Of a stretch of 64,000 nt of DNA, positions 34,529 to 44,531 are shown piece after piece. Both the position numbers and the translations under genes were made by a program. The stretch is from assembly GCA_030761205.1 (NCBI GenBank), contig JAULJL010000011.1, forward strand, positions 12,018,501-12,082,500, written 5' to 3'. The first letter of the stretch is position 1. Every line of letters begins with the position of its first letter. Source of the DNA: Fremontodendron californicum (lineage: Eukaryota; Streptophyta; Magnoliopsida; Malvales; Malvaceae). The notes beneath the pieces are model-generated. The model made no database searches, was not told the DNA's origin, and saw only the letters and a program-made list of their open reading frames with translations.

Positions 34529-37342
34529 ATGGCTGACAATGAAAGTGTTCATGCTGAAGATGAGAACAGACAAGTACGCACCATGCGTGACTACTTGCAA
34601 CCAACTCGAAGCTCATCACCCTCTTGTTTTATTTTTCCTCTCAATGCAAACAACTTTCGTTTTAAACCAGGTATGATAGCTTTGCTTCCAAATTTCCATG
34701 GGTTAGAATCGGAAAGTGCTTACTCGTTTCTAAAAGACTTCGAAGATGTATGTGTCACCTTTAATGACCAACAATGTACAAATGAAATTGTCAAGCTAAA
34801 ATTATTTCCTTTTTCTTTAAAAGATAAAGCAAAAATTTGGCTTCATAATTTAAAACCAAGGTCAATTGGCACATGGCAAGAATTACAAACTGAGTTTCTA
34901 AAGAAATTTTTCCCAGCACATAAAACTACTGCTTTGAAAAGACAGATTCAAAATTTCAATCAAAATCAAAATGAAGCATTTTTTCAGTGCTGGGAGCGTT
35001 TTAAAGATTTGTTAAGTTCTTGTCCACATCATGGTTTTGAAAAATGGCGTCTTATTAGTTTCTTTTATGAAAGTTTAACTCCCGAAACTAAACAATTTGT
35101 TGAAACAATGTGTAACGGTGAGTTTCTAGAAAAAGAACCTGAAGAAGCCTTTGACTACCTAGACCATTTGGCAGATAACTCTCAAGCCTGGCACACAGAT
35201 AATTCCTCTGAAAGTTCCAATAGATCTAATCTTTTTTCTAACAGAGGTAAATATCATTTTAGTCAAGAAGATGAAATAAAAGCTAAAGTAGCTAATTTGG
35301 CTAGAAAGATTGAAGCCATGGAACTTAGAGAAGTAAAAGAAGTCAAAACGGTTAAAAATGAAGAAAGTTGTGGAATTTGTGAAATCATGGGACACCCCAC
35401 TTCTGAATGTCCAAACATTCCCATTCTTAAAGAAGCGTTGCATGATCAAGTAAATTCCATAAACACATTTAAAAAGCCTTTTCCTTCTCTTTACTCTGAA
35501 ACGTATAACCCTGAATGGAGAAATCATCCCAACTTCAGTTGGCGGAATAATAATCATGTTCAGGTACCACAATCTCAAAAGCCGGGCAACACTTTTTCCT
35601 ATCAACCTTCACGTGTACAAACCTTGGAAGAGACATTGCAAGCATTCATGCAAACACAAGCAAATGTGAATAACCAAACTTCACAGGACATCAATGAGAT
35701 CAAAAACACCTTGTCCACATTGACAGCTTCATTACGCACTCAAGAAAAAGGTAAGTTTCCTGCTCAACCTCAGCCTAACCCTTCTACTCAATGTCTTGTT
35801 TCTTGCTCCAATGAAACTCAACAGGAAAATGCCAGTTCTATCACAACTCTTCGAAGTGGAAAGGCAATTGACAAAAACATTCCATCAAAAGACCAAGATC
35901 CTCCTTCCCCTCCGAAAAGTAATGGTAAGGATGATGGTAAGTCTGAACTTCTTGAAAATTTGGACAAAGAAAAAGGTATGCATCCTGCTCCTTTTCCTCA
36001 AAGGTTGCAAACAATAAAGAATTTGAATCAAAATGCAGAAATTTATGAACTTTTCAAACAAGTTAAGATTAACATTCCTTTATTGGATGCAATCAAACAA
36101 GTTCCATCTTATGCTAAATTTTTGAAGGACATGTGCACAGTTAAAAGGAAACATAATGTACAAAAGAAAGCATTTCTGACGGAAAGTGTGAGCTCAATCA
36201 TTCAGCACCTTACTCCACCAAAATTCAAAGATCCTGGATGTCCAACAATCTCATGCATCATTGGAAACACTAGAATAGTACATGCATTACTTGATCTTGG
36301 TGCTAGTGTTAATCTTTTGCCTTTTTCTGTTTATCAACAGTTAGGTTTAGGTGAACTCAAGGAAACACCTGTTACACTTCAACTAGATGACCGCTCTGTA
36401 AAAATTCCTCGAGGGATAGTTGAAGATGTTTTGGTTCAAATTGATAATTTTTACTTCCCTGTTGATTTTATTATTTTGGACACACATACTGTTTCAAATC
36501 CAAATGTTCAAATTCCTGTTATATTAGGCCGTCCGTTTCTTGCAACTTCTAATGCTCTGATAAATTGCAGGAATGGTATTTTGAACATTTCTTTTGGAAA
36601 TATGACTTTAGAATTAAATGTATTCAACACTTGCAAGCAACCTGGTGATGATTCAGAAGTACATGAAGTGGATTTCATTGAAGAACTTGTTCATGAACAT
36701 CTCACCACTACCATTTTCCATGATCCTTTAGAAGCTTATTTAATTGAATGTGAGTTGGATAATGCTTCAGAAATTTCACACACTGATTCTTTGTTAAATT
36801 CTTTTCAGGATAAGCATTGTTGGAAACAAAAGTTTGAGGAACTTCCATCACTCACAAATGTCACTGTACCATCAACTATTGAACCACCCAAGCTGGATTT
36901 AAAACCATTGCCATCCGAGCTAAAATATTCCTTTTTTGGTAAGAATGAAACTTTTCCAGTCATAATTTCTTCACATCTTGATGAACTACAAGAAGATACA
37001 GGTAGAAGCACTTTTACAAAGAAGCGACGAGCAAAGCGCATGAGTTCAAATTGCCACAAATGTGCACGATGGACGTGTAACGGTAAATGTCGTTCTATTG
37101 GGATTCCATCCTCTAATCGAGATGATAAAATTGAATTCATTAAGGATGGACTGAGTAAGGAGAATTTGGGTAATATCCAACTTTCTCTTGAGACGCATCC
37201 TAGTGGAGACGAACAAAGAGAAATTCTTGATTTATGGCCGCAATTCCAAAGGGAATGGCAACATCTTGGGAATCTGATGTTAAAAGACCCTGTTTGCCAG
37301 CTTGTAAGAAAACTGGATGGGAAGCATATCCTCGACTCATAG
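34529..37342 (+). CDS. gag-pro: Gag-protease polyprotein with a Cys-rich extension (Athila-like)
   Basis: One uninterrupted frame of 937 residues from the ATG at 34529, which has a strong ACCATGG context; the frame is open back to an ATG at 34436. A capsid-type gag domain (AKIWLHNLKP, WQELQTEFLKKFFP) lies in the first 250 residues, a CCHC knuckle (CGIC....H....C) is encoded near 35370-35410, and the aspartic protease is encoded around 36280-36570 with the Athila-style DLGAS active site and the ILGRPFLAT flap-end block. Protein similarity continues to the linker before RT (KPLPSELKYSFFG...FPVIISSHLDELQE), then leaves the family. The last ~115 residues include KKRRAKR and a CxxCx4Cx3C cluster (codons 37052-37090) that I do not recognise. 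RT is absent. Gag and protease should form particles and process the polyprotein. Confidence 0.9.
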   Translation: MADNESVHAEDENRQVRTMRDYLQPTRSSSPSCFIFPLNANNFRFKPGMIALLPNFHGLESESAYSFLKDFEDVCVTFNDQQCTNEIVKLKLFPFSLKDKAKIWLHNLKPRSIGTWQELQTEFLKKFFPAHKTTALKRQIQNFNQNQNEAFFQCWERFKDLLSSCPHHGFEKWRLISFFYESLTPETKQFVETMCNGEFLEKEPEEAFDYLDHLADNSQAWHTDNSSESSNRSNLFSNRGKYHFSQEDEIKAKVANLARKIEAMELREVKEVKTVKNEESCGICEIMGHPTSECPNIPILKEALHDQVNSINTFKKPFPSLYSETYNPEWRNHPNFSWRNNNHVQVPQSQKPGNTFSYQPSRVQTLEETLQAFMQTQANVNNQTSQDINEIKNTLSTLTASLRTQEKGKFPAQPQPNPSTQCLVSCSNETQQENASSITTLRSGKAIDKNIPSKDQDPPSPPKSNGKDDGKSELLENLDKEKGMHPAPFPQRLQTIKNLNQNAEIYELFKQVKINIPLLDAIKQVPSYAKFLKDMCTVKRKHNVQKKAFLTESVSSIIQHLTPPKFKDPGCPTISCIIGNTRIVHALLDLGASVNLLPFSVYQQLGLGELKETPVTLQLDDRSVKIPRGIVEDVLVQIDNFYFPVDFIILDTHTVSNPNVQIPVILGRPFLATSNALINCRNGILNISFGNMTLELNVFNTCKQPGDDSEVHEVDFIEELVHEHLTTTIFHDPLEAYLIECELDNASEISHTDSLLNSFQDKHCWKQKFEELPSLTNVTVPSTIEPPKLDLKPLPSELKYSFFGKNETFPVIISSHLDELQEDTGRSTFTKKRRAKRMSSNCHKCARWTCNGKCRSIGIPSSNRDDKIEFIKDGLSKENLGNIQLSLETHPSGDEQREILDLWPQFQREWQHLGNLMLKDPVCQLVRKLDGKHILDS

Positions 37343-37702
37343 AAGGCGTTTAAGCCGTTTCTGGACGTAAAACCAGAGGAAGATGTGAGCCACAATCACA
37401 ACTACAATAAATGACTTCTCAACTTTTGGTTTGATTTGCAATAACTTCATTTCGGTTTAATTTACGTGTTGTTCGATTTGTGTAATTATTCTCGTTTTTT
37501 TTTGCATTAGTCTTTTACGGTTGATTTTTCTTCTCTTTTTGATTTTCTTCCTGAAATCACGCAAAAATCTTTTGTTAGGTTAACATTTTCTTCTCACAGG
37601 TCAAATACACTTTCGGCGACATTATTACTCTTGTCTGATTCATTACTCAGTCCTCTATATATTACACCATGTACTCATTCTCTTTCAGGCACTTGAAAAA
37701 AA
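37343..37702 (+). other. Spacer between gag-protease and LOG
   Basis: T-rich non-coding stretch with several stops in every frame. It ends with a pyrimidine-rich run and CAG at 37686-37688. No remnants of RT, RNase H or integrase can be seen. Confidence 0.6.
37673..37688 (+). promoter_or_regulatory. Candidate 3' splice site upstream of the LOG ORF
   Basis: A pyrimidine-rich run ends in TTTCAG, with AG at 37687-37688. Splicing here would remove an out-of-frame upstream ATG at 37669 and leave the LOG ATG at 37703 as the first ATG, only 14 bases into the exon. That arrangement fits subgenomic expression of an env-position gene. Confidence 0.5.
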
Positions 37703-38350
37703 ATGGAAAGTACTTCGTCCCAGCGCATTAAAAAAATTTGTGTCTTTGGAGGTGCTTATCCAGGGAAAAATAACATATTCGCTGATGAAGCCATAAGAGT
37801 TGGAGTAATACTTGCCCAACAAAAGATCCAGTTGATTTATGGAGGCGGTAGTACGGGTTTAATGGGAGCAGTCGCTACATCAGCACACGCCGGGGGAAGT
37901 CCAGTTCTAGGAATCGTGCCAAAACTATTCACAGGTTTTTGTGGACCTACCGTGGGTAAGGAAATACAAGTCTGGAGTATCCCTGAACGGATAACAATCA
38001 TGTATAATTCTGCCGATGCATTCATTGCTTTACCAGGAGGTCTGGGTACATTGGAAGAAATAGCTTGCGTGGCTTCTTGGTCATCTTTGGTCACAAATAA
38101 GAAACCCATTGGTTTGCTTAATATTAATGGTTATTTTAGTAATTTGCTTACATATTTAGATAATGCTGTGGAAAATGGATTCATGTTTTCAGAGGCAAGG
38201 AGAACCATAATTTCTGCTACAACCATTGAAGATTTACTCAAAAAGCTCCAAGCTTATGAGTATTTATCTGCTACGGTTGTTTCGCAAACGCTCGGAAAAA
38301 GAAAAAGAGATATGGACGAGCAAGGAGTGGATTGCACTCTGTCTTTCTGA
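37703..38350 (+). CDS. LOG-type cytokinin riboside 5'-monophosphate phosphoribohydrolase, carried by an LTR retrotransposon
   Basis: LOG enzymes cleave cytokinin ribotides (for example isopentenyladenosine 5'-monophosphate) to the active free base and ribose 5-phosphate in cytosol and nucleus. The 215-residue ORF has the usual family length and a Rossmann-like fold pattern: KICVFGGAYPGKN near the N terminus, YGGGSTGLMG at 46-55, GGSPVLGIVP at 64-73 and the signature PGGLGTLEE at 111-119. The likely catalytic pair is R96 and E119; their spacing of 23 equals that of the pair in known LOGs. The MHxRK motif is degenerate here (IPERI at 93-97), keeping the Arg but losing the Lys, so activity is uncertain. 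The last ~30 residues are extra and include KRKR, possibly nuclear targeting. Host LOG genes have several introns; this copy has none, consistent with capture from mRNA. TGA lies in frame just upstream, which fixes the start. Confidence 0.93.
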   Translation: MESTSSQRIKKICVFGGAYPGKNNIFADEAIRVGVILAQQKIQLIYGGGSTGLMGAVATSAHAGGSPVLGIVPKLFTGFCGPTVGKEIQVWSIPERITIMYNSADAFIALPGGLGTLEEIACVASWSSLVTNKKPIGLLNINGYFSNLLTYLDNAVENGFMFSEARRTIISATTIEDLLKKLQAYEYLSATVVSQTLGKRKRDMDEQGVDCTLSF

Positions 38351-38486
38351 CATTATCTAACATTTTGTTTGTTGTGTCTCAGTTATAATAAGTGGTTAGC
38401 AACCTCTGCAGGTAATATCTCCTAAATTCTACCTTTAGTAGGGGGTAAGGGACATATTTTGCTAATTTTAAAATAAAAAAAATTTG

Positions 38487-38678
38487 ATGTGTTTTAAGCC
38501 ATTTAGAAGTATTCATTCTGAACAAGGTCTGAGTAAGGGAGACTTGAGACATACCTTGTCAGTTTGATTTCTTCTTTCAAAAAAAAAAAGTTTGTTGTGT
38601 TTTAAGCAATTTAGAAGTATTCATTCTGAACAAGGTCTGAGTAAGGGAGACTTGAGACATACCTTGTCAGTTTGATTT
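38487..38678 (+). repeat. Direct repeat of ~83 bp downstream of LOG
   Basis: Two nearly identical copies with a period of about 109 bp, separated by an A-rich stretch, contain AAGTATTCATTCTGAACAAGG and GGGAGACTTGAGACATACC. The function is unknown. Confidence 0.85.
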
Positions 38679-38856
38679 TAATCTTTTTATGTTTACTTGT
38701 TAATTTTTGTTAAGTATTTTAGGATTATTTAGGTTGCATGAGTTTGTTTTGTTTTGAGTCTTAGTTCTTCCTATTCTTATGTTATTAGTTCTTTTCTCTT
38801 ACACATGATTCTTTCATTTGGGTTAATAGACTTACATTGAGGACAATGTAAGAATT

Positions 38857-38870
38857 AAGTGTGGGGGGAA
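38857..38870 (+). other. Internal polypurine-like motif 1
   Basis: AAGTGTGGGGGGAA resembles the true polypurine tract at 40398. It might act as an additional plus-strand primer. Confidence 0.4.
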
Positions 38871-39516
38871 CGATTTAGGATTTCTTTTATTTTTGTCTAC
38901 TATTTTTTTATGAGTCTTTATTATTATTATTATTTTTTTAATGTGTTCTAGTTCCTTTTTAATACAATGATGAGATATGAATTGCATAAGTCTAAAACAG
39001 ATTTATTAGTGAGAAGATTTTCATGAGAATTGAGCTTGATGTCAACCTTTTTATGAGCCAATGTTAATATGATCTGTTGATTGAGAAAGAAGCATGTTTA
39101 GACTTAATCTGACTTGTATAATCATCCTTGTGAGTTTTTGAGCCTATAATGATTGATGCAATATACAAATCAATCTAATTTCTTTCTTGAGTGCTCTTAT
39201 GATTACATGATTCTCTAGAACTTGCTTTAAACCGTTTGAGACTATATTGATACATGTGACAACATGAATATGATAGAGGCATTAGGATTATAACCAGAGC
39301 CAAACAGCCATCCATTATTAATGTTCTAAGAGAACATCCCCACTAGTGAGCCAATTTGAGCCTACATTAAATATGCTATTTTATTGGTAACCAGAACTTA
39401 CACCCAGCCTAAATATACTTATATCCTTACCCTTGTTCTAAAGATGAATTATATATTTTGAGACATATTGCAAAAACAAGGGATACTTTTTGAAAATTTG
39501 GGTTAGAACGAAAGAT

Positions 39517-39537
39517 AAGTGTGGGGGAGGAGAGAGG
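39517..39537 (+). other. Internal polypurine-like motif 2
   Basis: AAGTGTGGGGG followed by GGAGAGAGG, again resembling the tract before the 3' LTR. Confidence 0.4.
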
Positions 39538-40397
39538 CAAAAGTCAAGAGAAAAAGAAAGGGATCATTGTCAAATACATTCCCATATTAAAAAAAAAAAA
39601 AATCTTCTCTTGAACTTCTAGTTAAAGTAAAGAAAAAGATGTTACAAAGTTGGTTAGAATGAAGCAAAGGCTCAACATGAATATTTAGCCTATGTTATTA
39701 TGTGCTTTATAAGAGTTTTGAGAAGTTTTATTTGTATGATCTTATTATGTCTCTAAACTCTATGAACTCTTTGGAACCTTTGTGATATCTTTATCCTTTT
39801 GTTCTTTAACCACATTATAACCCTTTGGCCCCATTACAACCTTGAAAAAAGACCTCTTGATTTATGAAGTTGTATGATCTAAATAGTGGAGAATAGGTGG
39901 ACAAGCAAGCATATGGTAGAACTGTTTTCATGAGATTGATTGACTGTAAACACTTTACCACTACTTTAAAGAGTGAAAATCATAAGAGTATAGTGAGAAG
40001 TTGAGATTAAGTTGAATATGCACTATTTTGATTGAAATATGTTATGTTAATATTGGCTTAACTCATTTATTTACATTCAAGCATGAATTTTTGTGAAATT
40101 CTTTGAGCTATTGATTAGTTTATAAGACTTGTTCAAAGATTGTCTCTAATTTATATTGAAAGGATTAGGAGTAAATATTTTTAGTGTATGTAGTTTACTT
40201 ATATTTTAGTTTTTCAATGTTTGTGGGTATCGTTCTAGCAAACCCTCACGAGACTAAACTCGTCCACTAGGGACACCTAGGGGTTTAAAGGCTTGTGTCA
40301 CATGCTAAGTGCCATCGTGATTTCTAACGAAAATGGATTAGATTAGATTTTCTTATTTTATTTTTATTGAGTCGTTGCTAGGGACTAGCAACAATCT

Positions 40398-40410
40398 AAG
40401 TGTGGGAGTG
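40398..40410 (+). other. Polypurine tract of the LOG element
   Basis: AAGTGTGGGAGTG directly before the 3' LTR start TGATAACTCG. Confidence 0.75.
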
Positions 40411-41920
40411 TGATAACTCGTATAATTATATAGTTCTTAGTTATGTTTTATTATTGTTTTGTGTCAAATACGAGTTATTATTGCTTAGTCTAATTGTGTT
40501 TATGATATTTTATATTTTTATGTAATTTGGTGTTTTTCACGAGTTTCTTTGAGTGATTTCAGATTACTAGGTTAAATCAAGAATTAAGGGCAAATCCAAT
40601 TCAGTTACAGTTCCGACACCTTTTTCCATATCAGCTATATCTGGAGTTTCACTGAAGCATTAAGGCTGAAATTTTTACAGTGCATATTTAAGAGGCATAT
40701 CCATCTTTTTCATGTTTTACACTTCTTGAAACGGAGTCGTTTTCCCTAGCGAAATCGACCATCAAGTTGGCTGATGTGCAATGACGTCTGTGCTGACCTG
40801 TTTTGGTATTTTGACCATATCTTCTGATCCACATGAGAAAATGATCTGATTCCAATGGCTATGGATCCGTAACTGATAGGGGTATATTTTTCTAGAATAC
40901 CATTTGATCAGATCGAGCCTCCAACATTGACAAAATCGACCATCAAGCTGGCTGATCAGAATTGTCATACAATATGACGAAAATTGTTGGAAAAATGCAC
41001 CCACCTATTATACCTACCTTTGAAATTTATAAAGCTTGTCTCTTGTCATTTAGCTCTCCAAAATGTGTATAAATAGAGGGCCTTGGATGATTGTAAGAGT
41101 ATCAATATAGATTGGTAGGATATTAGCCATTGTAATAAAATTCTCTAAGTTTTCTTCTTCTTTCCTTTCTCTAGTTTTCTTTTTTTATTTACTTATGCTT
41201 CTTACATTTCTTTTCATTTTATTCATATCTAGTATGTGTTGCTAATCATATTGTTGAGGTGATGAGGTGAAGCTTTTGGTAAATGCTAAGGTTAGTCTCT
41301 TAAACATGAGCTAAAATGAATCATCATTTATAAACACTAGTATAGATGATATTTTCTTTTGGTTTAAAATCATACTTACAAAGTAGGGATCTTGATTCAT
41401 TATTGACAAGGAAAATGGCACAGTAAATGCTTGGTTTCATAACCTTGATTTGTTGTAGACATATACCTTGGCATAAGGAATGCTTGGACTCTTTTTATGA
41501 GTTTTGAGGATACCAAATGAACATAATATCATATGCTATGGACGTTGGACAATTTGGACTGAATTGCTAAACCTTCCGATTGGAACCTCCTTTATGTGTG
41601 GATTTCAATTGTGTAATAAAACAAGATTAATCTTAGCATAACACCAAGAGTGGATTCTCTAACCTCAACATCTTTTCTTATTGTTTTTTATATCTTGTTT
41701 AATTTCTTTTATGTTATTTTGTTTATTTTGTTCTCTAATATCTTGTTTATCTAGTTTTGTTGTTGATTCCCTAATATCTTGTTTACTTTCTTTTTCTTAT
41801 ATATTTATAAACTTATACTTACTAATACGCTTCCCTGTGGTTCGACCTCGGACACCCGAGAATTTATTACTTGAACATAACCTGCACTTGGGTTTACAAC
41901 TCTTAATTGAGTCTCCATCA
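40411..41920 (+). repeat. 3' LTR of the LOG element (1510 bp)
   Basis: Complete copy, TGATAACTCG to CTCCATCA, followed by the ACTTC duplication. It shows what the 5' LTR looked like before the array inserted at TACAC. Confidence 0.96.
41068..41075 (+). promoter_or_regulatory. TATA box of the LOG-element 3' LTR
   Basis: TATAAATA in the same context as at 33404. It could start transcripts reading out into Ogre sequence. Confidence 0.65.
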
Positions 41921-41925
41921 ACTTC
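41921..41925. repeat. Target site duplication ACTTC, right copy
   Basis: Immediately after the 3' LTR; the Ogre gag frame resumes at 41926. Confidence 0.95.
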
Positions 41926-44317
41926 CCACAATCCATGTACCAGCCATATTACCCCAATACCAATGCCATCAATCCGGGTTCATATGCTTATCCACTTGCA
42001 CCTCCGCAGACGTTCCAACCTAATTTCCGCCCAAGACCATTGGCTCCTCCAGTTGGGCCATCTCTACAAGCCAATCAACCTACGCAGACTTGCTCCTCCA
42101 CTTGGACCACGATCCAACCAGGAAAGAATGTCTTTTGATCCGATTCCCATGGCCTACGCAGACTTGCTTCTAGATCTTGTCAAGAACCATCTGGTTGCAC
42201 CAGTACACTTGGAACCTTTGAAACCTCCATACCCTAGGTGGTATGATCCTAATGCCTGATGTGACTACCATTCGGGAAACGTGGGACACTCAACTAAAAA
42301 TTACACAGCTTTGAAGTACAAAGTGCAAGGTTTGATTAAGGCCGGGTTGATAAATTTTGAAGAGAAAGGTGGCCCGAACGTCAACGGTAATCCTTTACCA
42401 AACCATGCAAGACTGGCAGTAAATGCTTTGGGAGACGGCAAGATTACCGTAATCAAGCGAAAAGTGTATGAGGTTACGATATCAATGGATTACATTTTCG
42501 ATGCCCTGGTCAAAGCTAGCATGATTAGTCCTATACAAGCTAATTTAGATAGCTATCTTGGTGAATATGATTCAAGCAAGATTTGCAAATATCACCAAGG
42601 TATAGTCGCCATTCAGTGCAAGGTTGTGTTGAATTTCGACAAGAGTTACAGAAACTGATGGATCTCTCCCGGATTGAGTTTTACATAGAGGTTGGGGACT
42701 GGAGAATCTTGGTGCCTGTTGTGAAACCGATCACATTCTTCTATGAGAAAAGGACGAGTAAGTTCGAGGATGAGAAGCCAACGGGGATCAAAAATCCCAT
42801 TATTACAATCAGTGTCCCTAGTCCATTTCCATATCAAAACGATAAAGCAGTACCGTGGAGATATGGATGTGACGTCATGATTAATCCTGAAGCTGCCAAT
42901 TTAACTGGAGTAGGGGGAGTTACTCGGAGTGGGCATTGTTATTCGCCTGAAATACTTGACAGGGACAAGAGAGGAAAAGCAGCGGAAGAAAAAAAATGAA
43001 GAGCCAGGAAGCAAGACGAACCCATTGGTGGTTCGAGATATGGAATATAAGAAGCCTGTGACTGAGAGAGAGGCTTGTGAATTTTTGAAGCTGATCAAAC
43101 ACAGTGAATACAGTGTGGTTGAACAGTTGAATAAGATGCCAGCTCGGATTTTGCTGTTGTCACTATTGTTGAATTCTGAGCCTCACAGAGAAGCTTTGTT
43201 GAAAATTCTGAACAAGGCACATGTGCCTCACAATATGTCCGTAGAGAATGTGGTTCATATTGCAGGAAATCTGGTGGCCACTAATTTTATAACTTTTAAT
43301 GATGATGAGATTCTGTCGGAAGGCAGGGGCAGTACTAAGGCCCTTCATATTACGGTCAAGTGCAAAAGTCATGTTATGGCTAAGGTGCTTATTGATAATG
43401 GTTCTTCCATTAATGTTATGCCGATGACTACATTGTCCAAGCTTCCGATAGATGTGTCTCATATTCAACCTAGTCACATGATTGTGAGAGCCTTTGATGG
43501 GACCCGTCGGGCGGTCTTGGGAGATATTGAAATGCCTCTGCAGATTGGGCCTTGTACTTTCAAGATAAAGTTTTAGGTTATGGATATTTCACCATCTTAC
43601 AGTTGTCTGTTGGGAAGGCTATGGATTCACATGGCAGGAGCAGTTCCCTCATCGTTGCACCAAAAAATCAAGTTTGTTATAGAGGATTATCTGGTATGTG
43701 TTAACCGGGAAGAGGATTTGTTGGAACCCAGTCTCCAACCACGCTTTATGTCGAGGCAGCTGATGAAGCATTGGAGTGTTCTTTCAGATCGTTTGAATTA
43801 ATCAATGCAACATATGTTGGTGAAGGGTCAAAAGTGTCTGCTCCGCGTTTTTCTCGAACTGTTGGCATGTTGTTCAAGCAGACTATTGGGATAGGTTGGC
43901 AAGTTGGTTATGGATTAGGGAAGTATCTTCAAGGGATCAGGGAGATGCCAGAGATTCAAGTAAACAAAGAAAGGTTTGGGTTAGGCTACAGGCCAACAAG
44001 GAGGGATTGGGAGATGGTCGAGTTCGAGAAGAGGAAGAAAAGATTGGCTCGTGTGAAAGGGTACGAATGGGAGCCGAGGAAGATGGTCTTTCCTCATCTT
44101 TATTCCACTTTTCGTCTGGGGATGTATTTATCCCGATGCACCTCCACCAACTCTGAAAACAACGTTTTCTAAGCTCTCTATTCAAATGGTTGAAAAAGCA
44201 GGAACGAAATCTGGTATTGAGGAAGAGTTGTTGGTGTACCTGTGCTCACCTGAAATGGAGCTGGGTAATTGGAAAGTGAAAAAACTGCCGGTTATCCTTG
44301 AATCTCATAAAATGTAA
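41926..44317 (+). pseudogene. gag-pro: Ogre gag 3' part, protease and G-patch-like region, frameshifted
   Basis: Continues gag in frame with 5958. A Pro-rich stretch leads to a frameshift near 42100-42136, then WYDPNA, a TGA at 42257 and a first zinc-knuckle-like CDYH...GHSTKN whose last Cys is Tyr. A second CKYH-type knuckle spans another frameshift near 42600-42640. An A-run around 42988 shifts the frame again. The aspartic protease follows at about 43370-43650 with VLIDNGSS and a CLLGR block, interrupted by TAG at 43574. A G-patch-like segment (GYGLGKYLQGI, KERFGLGY) lies around 43880-44010, typical of Ogre. Further shifts occur near 43730 and 44115, and the frame closes at TAA 44315. It is not functional. 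Confidence 0.88.
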
Positions 44318-44531
44318 TGCAGTGAGTCAAGTCCCTAGTTGCTCATGCCTAAGGGCATTAGGGATGGTCTTTTATGTATGGGCTAGTTTATTCGTTATTA
44401 TTTTAATAAATTAGGAACAAGATGCATTTTTATTCCCTCTTTCATTCATGGTTGTCATTTTTCCTTTCTTTCATTGTTGTCATTATTTCTTCGTATACCA
44501 ATGTATATTCTTTCGATTCCATTCAATTTCA
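44318..44531 (+). other. Putative Ogre intron between protease and pol
   Basis: Ogre elements are known to splice out an intron between gag-pro and pol. Here the T-rich stretch ends with a pyrimidine run and AATTTCAG near 44531, after which the RT-side frame begins. The 5' splice site is not certain; it may lie slightly upstream of 44318. Confidence 0.55.

Larger units (their letters stand above)
38351..40397 (+). other. Long 3' untranslated region of the LOG element
   Basis: About 2 kb with no ORF of note. It holds a direct repeat (38487-38570 and about 38596-38678) and two extra purine-rich AAGTGTGGGGG motifs at 38857 and 39517. Similar long non-coding 3' regions are typical of Athila-like elements. 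Confidence 0.7.
5959..41920 (+). mobile_element. Athila-like LTR element lacking pol and carrying a LOG enzyme gene (with its own nested insert)
   Basis: Both LTRs are 1510 bp once the nested insert is removed, differ at about nine positions, and are flanked by ACTTC. The net element is 9174 bp: LTR, tRNA-Asp-type primer site at 34263, gag-protease ORF, Cys-rich extension, spacer, LOG-type ORF at 37703-38350, long 3' untranslated region, polypurine tract, LTR. Gag and protease resemble the Athila branch. No reverse transcriptase, RNase H or integrase sequence is found in any frame, so it must depend on enzymes from another element. Low LTR divergence marks it as young compared with the Ogre host element. 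The combination of gag-protease with a captured plant metabolic enzyme is unusual. Confidence 0.93.

Noticed and set aside
37703..38350. LOG ORF as bacterial contamination or recent bacterial transfer
   Set aside because: It lies inside a plant element with intact LTRs and target duplications, its base composition matches its surroundings, and its motif wording is like plant LOG proteins. A tree would still be the decisive test.
37703..38350. LOG ORF as a normal host gene overrun by repeats
   Set aside because: It has no introns and sits between the gag-protease ORF and the 3' untranslated region of one element whose LTRs and duplications match.
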